From the NCBI GenBank assembly GCA_913052515.1, contig CAJXFJ010000113.1, positions 1 through 6,341 of the forward strand: a DNA stretch of 6,341 nucleotides, in the 5' to 3' direction. Under the pieces are notes generated by a model. That model was not told the DNA's origin and did no database searches. It saw nothing but the letters and a program-made list of their open reading frames with translations. Positions within the stretch are counted from its first letter, which is position 1, and the number at the start of each line of letters is the position of its first letter. The position numbers and the translations under genes are program-made. This stretch comes from an uncultured Flavobacteriales bacterium. Its GTDB lineage: Bacteria > Bacteroidota > Bacteroidia > Flavobacteriales > Vicingaceae. This document shows, piece after piece, positions 1-6,341 of this stretch.

Positions 1-407
1 GATGGGATGGAGTAAACAATCAACTGAACAGTAAGATTATTGATGTTTTTACCTTTTCTACCAAAGGCCAATTGAGAATTGGGGAACCCATTTTTAAGAC
101 TAATGTACAGAATAATAAAAAGCGAATTTTGTTCTACTATGGCGGTCAAAATAGAATGAAGCTTTCTTATAACGAAACTTTAGATTGGATTATTTATGAC
201 CATCTTGCCCCTGCTTCTTCTAATTTGAAAGGCGTTTATGAATACTATGGAGCCGATTTTTCTTATGATGCATATCGATGGGAAAAGCGGTATTGGAAAT
301 ACCACGCAGATGTTGATATTGATAAAGGATTATCAAAAAAGAAAAGTGACTTTAATTCTAAGAAAGAAATCTTAAAAGATGAGGAGCCAATCTATAAACC
401 CAATTAG
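1..407 (+). CDS. Conserved Bacteroidota hypothetical protein, C-terminal fragment
   Basis: This is the 3' end of a gene that enters from the left edge. The frame is open from position 3 (first full codons read W-D-G-V-N-N-Q) to a TAG stop at 405-407. The TTG at 72 could serve as a start, but the protein-like frame upstream (IIDVFTFSTKGQ) shows it is internal. The visible part alternates beta-strand-like stretches (RILFYYGGQNRMKLSYNE, LDWIIYDHLAP) with an aromatic segment (GVYEYYGADFSYDAYRWEKR). It ends in a charged Lys/Asp/Glu-rich tail that looks disordered. From memory, the pattern WDG...N.K.IDV.TF...G...G.PIFK...YDHL.P.....G.Y.YYG.DFSYDAY belongs to a conserved Bacteroidota family of unknown function; I cannot run a search to confirm this. 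No catalytic motif or membrane segment is visible in the fragment, and any signal peptide would lie upstream of the window. It converges on moxR and the two stop codons overlap. Confidence 0.75.
   Translation, partial: WDGVNNQLNSKIIDVFTFSTKGQLRIGEPIFKTNVQNNKKRILFYYGGQNRMKLSYNETLDWIIYDHLAPASSNLKGVYEYYGADFSYDAYRWEKRYWKYHADVDIDKGLSKKKSDFNSKKEILKDEEPIYKPN
404..407. other. Interlocked convergent stop codons
   Basis: The four bases TTAG contain the TAG stop of the plus-strand gene (405-407) and, on the other strand, the TAA stop of moxR (406-404). The two genes therefore overlap tail to tail by four bases, leaving no intergenic space for a terminator. Each transcript must end inside the opposite coding sequence or run antisense to it. 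Confidence 0.95.
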
Positions 408-1378
408 TTCTCTTCGACCAATTGATTTATAATGTGCTCTAAGGTTACCCCTTCTGCTTCGGCTTTATAATTTCTAACAATTCGATGCCTCAAAATAGGC
501 TCAGCTACGGCTTTTACATCTTCAATATCTGGTGAATATTTTCCATGAATGGCAGCATGACATTTCGCTCCAACAATTAAGAACTGAGAAGCTCTTGGTC
601 CTGCACCCCAACTGATGTAATCATTTACAATTTTTGAAGCATGCTCCGTATTCGGTCTTGTTTTAGCAGAAAGTGTAACGGCATATTTTAACACATTATC
701 CGTTACTGGAATTTTTCGAATTAGGTTCTGAAAAAACACAATATCTTCACCTTCCATTACTTTGTTTACTTCTGCTTTAAAGTTGGTAGTTGTTGCCTTT
801 ACAATATTCAACTCTTCCTCCAAACTAGGGTAATCTAACCAAATATTAAACATAAATCGGTCTAATTGAGCCTCTGGCAAAGGGTAAGTACCTTCTTGTT
901 CAATCGGGTTTTGAGTGGCTAAAACAAAAAATGGCTCAGGCAATTGATAGGTCTGTCCACCTGTTGTAATTTTTTTCTCCTGCATTGATTCTAACAAAGC
1001 AGATTGAGTTTTTGGAGGTGTTCTATTGATTTCATCTGCCAATATCAAATTGGAAAATAAAGGGCCTTTTATAAATTTAAAATTTCGGCTTTCGTCTAAA
1101 ATTTCAGAACCGATGATATCTGAAGGCATTAAATCTGGAGTAAACTGAATTCGATTAAAGCTCAGTCCTAAAACCTCAGAAATTGTATTTACCAATAAAG
1201 TCTTAGCTAAACCAGGTACACCAACCAAAAGACAATGTCCATTTGAAAAAATTGAAATTAGTAGGTTCTTGATCACGTCTTCTTGCCCTACTATTACTTT
1301 TCCAATCTCTTTATTTAGCTCCGCATACTTTATTACTAAGGCATCTATTGCTTCTTTATCTGAATTGTATTTCTTCAT
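404..1378 (-). CDS. moxR: MoxR-family AAA+ ATPase
   Basis: Cytoplasmic ATPase of the MoxR branch of AAA+ proteins. Family members use ATP-driven remodelling to mature or activate partner proteins, often ones carrying von Willebrand A (VWA) domains. All core motifs of the 324-residue protein are visible: Walker A GVPGLAKT (residues 53-60), Walker B LILADEINR (111-119), sensor 1 ATQNP (154-158), the MoxR signature PLPEAQLDRF (166-175) with its putative arginine finger at R174, and a sensor 2 region GAGPRASQFL (258-267, R262). A C-terminal helical lid follows, containing EPILRHRIVRNY. The length is normal for the family and the protein looks intact. The ATG at 1378 lies one base after the stop of the upstream surA-like gene, so the two are very probably co-transcribed and perhaps translationally coupled. 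The TAA stop (406-404) overlaps the stop of the convergent gene. The DUF58 and VWA genes that commonly follow moxR in Bacteroidota are absent directly downstream, so its client cannot be read from this context. Confidence 0.95.
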   Translation of the reverse strand: MKKYNSDKEAIDALVIKYAELNKEIGKVIVGQEDVIKNLLISIFSNGHCLLVGVPGLAKTLLVNTISEVLGLSFNRIQFTPDLMPSDIIGSEILDESRNFKFIKGPLFSNLILADEINRTPPKTQSALLESMQEKKITTGGQTYQLPEPFFVLATQNPIEQEGTYPLPEAQLDRFMFNIWLDYPSLEEELNIVKATTTNFKAEVNKVMEGEDIVFFQNLIRKIPVTDNVLKYAVTLSAKTRPNTEHASKIVNDYISWGAGPRASQFLIVGAKCHAAIHGKYSPDIEDVKAVAEPILRHRIVRNYKAEAEGVTLEHIINQLVEEN

Positions 1379-1379
1379 T

Positions 1380-2741
1380 TTACTTTGCGTTTTCTAACCA
1401 AGGTTGCATGAATTCACAACCTTCTGAATAGCGATTATCTATGGTAAAATAGGTTCCTTCAATAGCATCTAACATCCAATCTTGTAAAACTTCCTTTTCT
1501 TTCTCGGCTGTTGCTGCTTGCTTTATTTTCTGATAATCTTCTTTTAAATTAGCACGATGTGGCTTTGTTCGTTTATTTAAACGAATCAATCGATATCCTG
1601 CCTTACCTCTTGGGTCTTGAAGCTCTGTAGCTTGTGAAATTTCTCCTTCTTCTAGCTTATCGATTACAAAAAATAAAGAAGGATCTAAGTCATCCATGGC
1701 AGTCATCGAAGAAGCGTCGTAAGGGTTTACAATAATTCCACCATTCTTTTTGGTCTCCTTATCATCTGAAAACTTCCTAGCTGCTTCTTCGAATGTAATA
1801 GAATCTTTTGCAATTAAGTTCGCAATGCTATCTAACTTGGATTTAGCTTGATTCATCGCTTTTTGATCCATTTTGGGCTTCATCAAAATATGACGAACAT
1901 TCACTTTTGTTCCTCTTCTTTCAATCATTTGGATAATGTGATAGCCAAAATCGGTTTTTACAATAGGTGAGACTTGTCCAGGTTTAAGTTGAAATGCAGC
2001 GGCTCCAAATTCTGGAGCTACCTCTGCTTTACCCACAAAACCAATTTCCCCACCTTTTTCAGCCGAGCCTGGATCTTCTGAATATAAAACAGCAAGCGTA
2101 GAAAACTTTTCTCCTTCACTTACTCTTTGTTTAAACTCCCTGAGCTTCTCTTTTACTTTATCAATCGATTCTTTTGATGGGGGAGCGTAAGCAACTATTT
2201 GTGCTATTTCAACTTCTGCATTTATTAATGGGATGCTGTCTTCAGGTATTTCTTTAAAAAAGTCCTCCACTTCTTGAGGAGTCACTGAAACATCTGATGT
2301 GATTTGTCCACGCATCCCTTGAATCAGCATTTGTTCCCGCATCGAAGTTCTTAATTCGTCTTTAATCTTCGAAATGGGCTTTTTGTAATAAGTTACAAGC
2401 GCCTGTTCAGAACCAAGTTGACTAATAAAATAGCGGAGTCTTCGATCCATTTCTGCTTCCACTTGACTTTCTGATACTTCCACACTATCAAGCTTAGCGT
2501 GATTCAATAGCATTTTAGAAAACAAAATATCTTCGAATACTTGACATCTTGAGTTATCGGTAACTTTCATGCCTTGTGAAGCCATACTCGTAAATTGCGA
2601 CTCTAACTCCGATTTAGTAATGATTTCATCACCTAACACTGCAATCACTTCATCAATTACAACCTTTTTTTGAGCATTTATTGAGCCCAAAAACAAACAT
2701 GCTATTAGCAGCAAGCTAAGCTTATTTCTGAAATATTTCAT
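1380..2741 (-). CDS. surA: SurA-like periplasmic chaperone / peptidyl-prolyl isomerase
   Basis: Predicted periplasmic folding factor for outer-membrane proteins. Of its 453 residues, 1-23 form a signal peptide (basic MKYFRNK, hydrophobic LSLLLIACLFLG, cleavage likely SINA|QKK). A SurA-type N-terminal domain (about 25-170) opens with VVIDEVIAVLGDEIITKSE. Two parvulin domains follow (about 177-275 and 279-388), carrying the repeated YSEDPGSAEKGGEIG and FSDDKETKKNGG motifs, and then a C-terminal helix and tail. This order and length match SurA. Each parvulin domain keeps only one of the two histidines usual in the family. Domain 1 has Q181 at the HIL position but keeps H268 (FGYHII). Domain 2 keeps H284 (RHILM) but has R384 in GYRLI. 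Isomerase activity may therefore be weak, with chaperone binding the main role. The ATG at 2741 starts inside the preceding lipoprotein gene (20-bp overlap) and gives a complete signal peptide. The gene ends one base before moxR. Confidence 0.92.
   Translation of the reverse strand: MKYFRNKLSLLLIACLFLGSINAQKKVVIDEVIAVLGDEIITKSELESQFTSMASQGMKVTDNSRCQVFEDILFSKMLLNHAKLDSVEVSESQVEAEMDRRLRYFISQLGSEQALVTYYKKPISKIKDELRTSMREQMLIQGMRGQITSDVSVTPQEVEDFFKEIPEDSIPLINAEVEIAQIVAYAPPSKESIDKVKEKLREFKQRVSEGEKFSTLAVLYSEDPGSAEKGGEIGFVGKAEVAPEFGAAAFQLKPGQVSPIVKTDFGYHIIQMIERRGTKVNVRHILMKPKMDQKAMNQAKSKLDSIANLIAKDSITFEEAARKFSDDKETKKNGGIIVNPYDASSMTAMDDLDPSLFFVIDKLEEGEISQATELQDPRGKAGYRLIRLNKRTKPHRANLKEDYQKIKQAATAEKEKEVLQDWMLDAIEGTYFTIDNRYSEGCEFMQPWLENAK
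1400..1423 (-). repeat. Inverted repeat (7-bp arms) just upstream of moxR
   Basis: Arms AAGGTTG (1400-1406) and CAACCTT (1417-1423) are perfect reverse complements around a 10-base spacer that itself contains the palindrome TGAATTCA (1409-1416). On the minus-strand transcript this would form a short hairpin inside the last codons of the surA-like gene (E-G-C-E-F-M-Q-P), ending 21 bases before the moxR ATG. No T-run follows, so it is not a standard intrinsic terminator. It may be a chance feature of coding DNA, or it may influence moxR translation or mRNA processing. Confidence 0.4.
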
Positions 2742-3579
2742 ACCTATTTTTTAGTGTAGCTTCCTCGTAAATTTCTTCTTTTACTTTGGCTAATAACTGT
2801 ATTCTTCTTTGATTTATGATAATTGCTCTAATTTGATTCACAACAACGCTTACTGGTGCTATTTCTCCAATACTTCTCATTTCTTCTACCTGAACCCAAA
2901 CTGTTCTTGTTGAATCTTGAAATTCATTAAAGCCTATCTCAATTTTACCAAAATTAGAATTTGTATCAAGCGGAAGAATATCTTCCCACTCAGATTCGGA
3001 AATCCAAACTTTTGGATTTAATTGGCAATTCCTAGCAAAACGAGTGCAATAGTCATTCAGCTTCTCAAAGTTTTGTTGTTCTTTAAACCAAATAGACAAA
3101 CTGTCCTGTGAAGGAGCTGAATTTAAAAAAGAAACATACAAAGCTTTGTATAATGGCTCTTTTACTTCAAAATTAGCTTGATTAGCCTCAAAATAAGTAT
3201 TGATCTCAACCTCGCTTACACTAGTATCTAGCTTCTGCTTTATCAGTAAGTTCTCATAAGCGTAAATAATTAGTGAATTTCGGTAATCCTCTAATTGTTT
3301 TTCAAAATTGATCTGATTTTCGCTTAAATTTTGCTCCGCTTTTAGGAGCAATAATTCCTTTTTAATCCATTGATCAATATAAGCGTTAATGATTTCAAGA
3401 CTATCTTGAACGTTTTCTTCGTTAATGATATCTTCTAAATCAGCGGCAAATAAATAATGTTCACCAACTCTAGCGACTACCTCTTCATCTGGCTGATTAT
3501 CAAACCAGCTACAAGAAGAAATAGTTAAAATTACCACTGCCAATGGCAGTACATTTCGTAAGAAAATAGAATTAATCAA
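2722..3579 (-). CDS. SurA/PpiC-related lipoprotein with degenerate parvulin domain
   Basis: Predicted membrane-anchored lipoprotein of 285 residues. It has an N-terminal signal with a lipobox ISSC (residues 20-23), so Cys23 is the likely lipidated residue, followed by SWFDNQPDEE. Residues about 33-135 resemble a SurA/PpiD N-terminal chaperone domain (VVARVGEHYLFAADLEDII, then a helical KQLEDYRNSLIIYAYENLL stretch and EINTYFEANQANFEV). Residues about 140-235 sit where the parvulin domain should be. They lack HIL, the GG motif and FGYH, and the only histidine in the mature protein is H41, outside this region. Isomerase activity is therefore unlikely, and a chaperone or scaffold role is my inference. 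Two cysteines (C178, C185) could form a disulfide. The start is a TTG at 3579: an in-frame stop lies four codons upstream, and no ATG occurs before the lipobox. The gene overlaps its upstream neighbour by 8 bp and its downstream neighbour by 20 bp, which argues for coupled translation within one envelope-folding operon. Confidence 0.85.
   Translation of the reverse strand: MINSIFLRNVLPLAVVILTISSCSWFDNQPDEEVVARVGEHYLFAADLEDIINEENVQDSLEIINAYIDQWIKKELLLLKAEQNLSENQINFEKQLEDYRNSLIIYAYENLLIKQKLDTSVSEVEINTYFEANQANFEVKEPLYKALYVSFLNSAPSQDSLSIWFKEQQNFEKLNDYCTRFARNCQLNPKVWISESEWEDILPLDTNSNFGKIEIGFNEFQDSTRTVWVQVEEMRSIGEIAPVSVVVNQIRAIIINQRRIQLLAKVKEEIYEEATLKNRYEIFQK
3572..3579 (-). promoter_or_regulatory. 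Overlapping stop/TTG start junction
   Basis: On the minus strand the end of the 649-residue parvulin gene reads GAA CTT GAT TAA, and the TTG embedded in it (3579-3577) is the best start for the lipoprotein. An in-frame TGA at 3591-3589 rules out a longer start, and no ATG precedes the lipobox. The purine-rich GAAGAAC just upstream is only a weak ribosome-binding candidate. Re-initiation by ribosomes finishing the upstream gene is the likely mechanism (inference). Confidence 0.65.
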
Positions 3580-5521
3580 GTTCGTTCTTCAATTCTTCAA
3601 GCACAGCTTGATTAACATTGTATTTGTATTTTGATTTCAACTCCTTTATCCATTCTTTTTCTAAATGGTTTTGGTAATCCGAGGTAATTAGACCCTTAGC
3701 CTCGTTTAAGGCTTTATAAGATGGAGCTAAAATTTCTTTAAAATGAACGAAGAAAACTCTTCCATTTTTTGATACAAAGTCTGAAACTCCCACTTTCCAA
3801 TCAAAGGCATCAACTACAGGATGGTCTTCCTTTTCGTACTTTTTCATTTCATACTTTAGATTCAATTGTGAGTCCTTATTTATTAAAGTTTGAATGGAGT
3901 CTGGTGAAAGTCCTTTTTTGATATACTTCTTAACTTGTTTAGCGATGGTTTCATTTAAAACTGAATATACTACAGCATCAGCTCGCTCTTCCCACTTGTA
4001 ATTTTCTTTATTGTTATTGTAAAAAGATTCTAAACCTGCTGTATCTTCTACCGCTTTACTCCACACTAACTCATCAGTTAAATTAAATAGCAAAATCCCA
4101 TCGTGATATTCTGTTAAAAGCGCTTTAAACTCTGGTTCTTCTTCTTCTAGTTTCAAATCCTTATACTCCAATAGCATTTGTTTCTTGAAACTTTGATATC
4201 TATTATTTACCAAAACTCGCTGATCAATTGGCTTAGCAGAACGCATTGAAGATTCTAAGTATTTTGCAAAATGGTGTTGATTAACTTCTTTATCGCCAAT
4301 AGAAAACATCATCTTATTCAGCTTTGCTGCTTTATTCGCAGACCAATTCCCGTTAAAGTAAGAGGTATCAATTAAATCATAAAAATCATTTCGTTCCTTA
4401 ATTTTTTCTTCAAATCCGTAATCTTTCTTGATTTTATTTAAAAGCGCATTCTCTGTTAATTTTGATCGGCTATCTTTCTTTACACGATCTGTTAATTCTT
4501 TCTCCACTTCTTCATAAGGTCCAAACTCATCTTTATGAATTCGCTTTATGATATGCCAACCATAAGGCGTTTCAAAAGGTTCAGAAATATCTCCATCATT
4601 TTTTAATGCAAAAGCTTGCTCTTCAAATGGCTTAACCATTCTTCCTATGCCAAAAGTTGGCAATTGGCCTCCTCTTTCTGCCGATTTCATATCGTCGGAA
4701 AATTGCTTTGCCATTTGTTCAAAAGGTTCTCCTTCTTCTAATTTTTGGTAGATTTCTTTAATTCTTGCTTCAGGGTTATCAGTCTTCGATAATTCAGGGT
4801 CGTTTGAAATTAAAATATGAGCGACCGTAATATTTCCGCTTGCAGGTCTTCGATCAAAAACTTTCAAAACATGGTAGCCAAATCGAGTTTTAATTACTTC
4901 TGATACTTGACCAACCTTTGTATTATAAGCAGCATTTTCAAATGGGTAAACCATATACAATGCCGTAAAATAACCTAAATCTCCACCATTTGATTCTACT
5001 GAGGGATCATCTGAAAATTCTTTAGCTGTCTTTTCAAAATTGGCTCCTTTTTCTAGCATCTCTTTTACCTTCAATGCTTTCTTATAGGCTTTCATGGTAT
5101 CCTCAGGACTGTCATCAGGCTTAGATGCAATGAGTATATGACTTGCTTTTACTTCTTCTTGTAGCCTTTCATAAGCTTGTTTTTTCAATTGCTCTAATAC
5201 ACCATCTTCTGAAAGGTAAGGTTGAGCCAATTGCTTTCGATACCCCTTTAACTCATTTACAAAAGAGGGAATGGTATCTAAACCTCTTGCTTCGGCTTCT
5301 TTCACTTTTAGCTTAAAATTGATATACAAATCCAAGTACTCGTCTACCGTACTTTTGGCAACCATTTCACCGTTATTGTTCTTTTCATAAATTCGCTTAA
5401 ACTCTTCTTTAGTGATTTTTTCATCACCAAAGTCAATAACCACTTTTTCTTGTGCTATTGAAGTTGAAATTTGGGCAATAGCCACAAATGCAAGGGTATA
5501 AAATTTGATCAATTTTGTCAT
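3572..5521 (-). CDS. Exported multi-domain parvulin peptidyl-prolyl isomerase (SurA/PpiD-like)
   Basis: Predicted periplasmic peptidyl-prolyl cis-trans isomerase and chaperone of 649 residues. A signal peptide (1-23, cleavage likely SIA|QEK) precedes a SurA-type N-terminal domain (about 25-120, VVIDFGDEKITKEEFKRIY). Two parvulin domains follow at about 122-225 and 230-330. Both keep the family histidines (H128 in SHILI with H217 in FGYHV; H235 in AHILI with H323 in GWHII) and the FSDD...GG motifs, so both look catalytically competent. A helix (334-370) closes this half. Residues about 371-649 look like a second, diverged copy of the same plan: SIGDKEVNQHHFAKYL, a helical region, a parvulin-like segment without the histidines (about 505-600), and a matching closing helix. 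The protein is longer than SurA (about 430 residues in E. coli) because of this extra half. It starts at an ATG 17 bp after guaB without a clear Shine-Dalgarno sequence. The name is a family-level call; PpiD-like or SurA-like would both be defensible. Confidence 0.9.
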   Translation of the reverse strand: MTKLIKFYTLAFVAIAQISTSIAQEKVVIDFGDEKITKEEFKRIYEKNNNGEMVAKSTVDEYLDLYINFKLKVKEAEARGLDTIPSFVNELKGYRKQLAQPYLSEDGVLEQLKKQAYERLQEEVKASHILIASKPDDSPEDTMKAYKKALKVKEMLEKGANFEKTAKEFSDDPSVESNGGDLGYFTALYMVYPFENAAYNTKVGQVSEVIKTRFGYHVLKVFDRRPASGNITVAHILISNDPELSKTDNPEARIKEIYQKLEEGEPFEQMAKQFSDDMKSAERGGQLPTFGIGRMVKPFEEQAFALKNDGDISEPFETPYGWHIIKRIHKDEFGPYEEVEKELTDRVKKDSRSKLTENALLNKIKKDYGFEEKIKERNDFYDLIDTSYFNGNWSANKAAKLNKMMFSIGDKEVNQHHFAKYLESSMRSAKPIDQRVLVNNRYQSFKKQMLLEYKDLKLEEEEPEFKALLTEYHDGILLFNLTDELVWSKAVEDTAGLESFYNNNKENYKWEERADAVVYSVLNETIAKQVKKYIKKGLSPDSIQTLINKDSQLNLKYEMKKYEKEDHPVVDAFDWKVGVSDFVSKNGRVFFVHFKEILAPSYKALNEAKGLITSDYQNHLEKEWIKELKSKYKYNVNQAVLEELKNELD

Positions 5522-5538
5522 GAGAAATATTTAATTGA

Positions 5539-6341
<803 letters not shown>

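Noticed and set aside
369..380. Possible terminator for moxR (ATCTTTTAAGAT on the minus strand, followed by TTCTTTCTT)
   Set aside because: The stem is only four A/T-rich pairs with a small loop, and the following run is interrupted by C. It is too weak to call and lies inside a coding region.
72..407. A complete 111-residue gene starting at TTG 72
   Set aside because: The frame is open and protein-like back to position 3 (WDGVNNQLNSKIIDVFTF), so TTG 72 is an internal Leu codon of a longer gene cut by the window edge.
456..466. Possible terminator for the plus-strand gene (GC-TTCG-GC followed by TTT)
   Set aside because: There are only two base pairs around a TTCG loop, with no real T-run, inside the moxR coding sequence.
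4532..5158. Tandem DNA repeat suggested by similar stretches in the 649-residue gene
   Set aside because: The similarity is at protein level (two parvulin domains with FSDD...GG motifs). The DNA has diverged, so this is domain duplication and not a nucleotide repeat or mobile element.

Overview
The window looks like ordinary chromosomal DNA from an AT-rich member of the Bacteroidota, most likely a marine or soil Cytophagales-type bacterium. The evidence is the family mix (IMP dehydrogenase followed by three SurA/parvulin-type periplasmic folding factors and a MoxR ATPase), signal peptides ending in Ala before Gln, Lys/Asn/Glu-rich proteins, and no strong Shine-Dalgarno sequences ahead of the genes. 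No RNA gene, mobile element, CRISPR array or prophage is visible, and almost every base is coding.

Layout, left to right. Positions 1-407 (+) hold the 3' end of a conserved but uncharacterised protein whose start lies outside the window. Everything else lies on the minus strand and reads right to left as one compact gene string. guaB (C-terminal part, 6341-5539) is followed after 17 bp by a 649-residue exported parvulin protein (5521-3572). An 8-bp overlap leads to a 285-residue lipoprotein of the same superfamily (3579-2722). A 20-bp overlap leads to a 453-residue SurA-like chaperone/isomerase (2741-1380), and one base later comes a MoxR AAA+ ATPase (1378-404). The moxR stop codon interlocks with the stop codon of the plus-strand gene.

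The three central genes probably act together in the cell envelope: two predicted soluble periplasmic proteins and one membrane-anchored lipoprotein, likely escorting outer-membrane proteins. By eye I count six parvulin-type modules across them. They range from apparently intact (both conserved histidines), through half-intact (one histidine each), to fully degenerate (no histidine). The most interesting point is this graded loss of catalytic residues, including a previously unremarked-looking second SurA-like half in the 649-residue protein. MoxR is a cytoplasmic ATPase whose usual DUF58/VWA partner genes do not follow it here. GuaB is the housekeeping enzyme of GMP synthesis and is probably only an operon neighbour. 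I found no evidence of a wholly new system.
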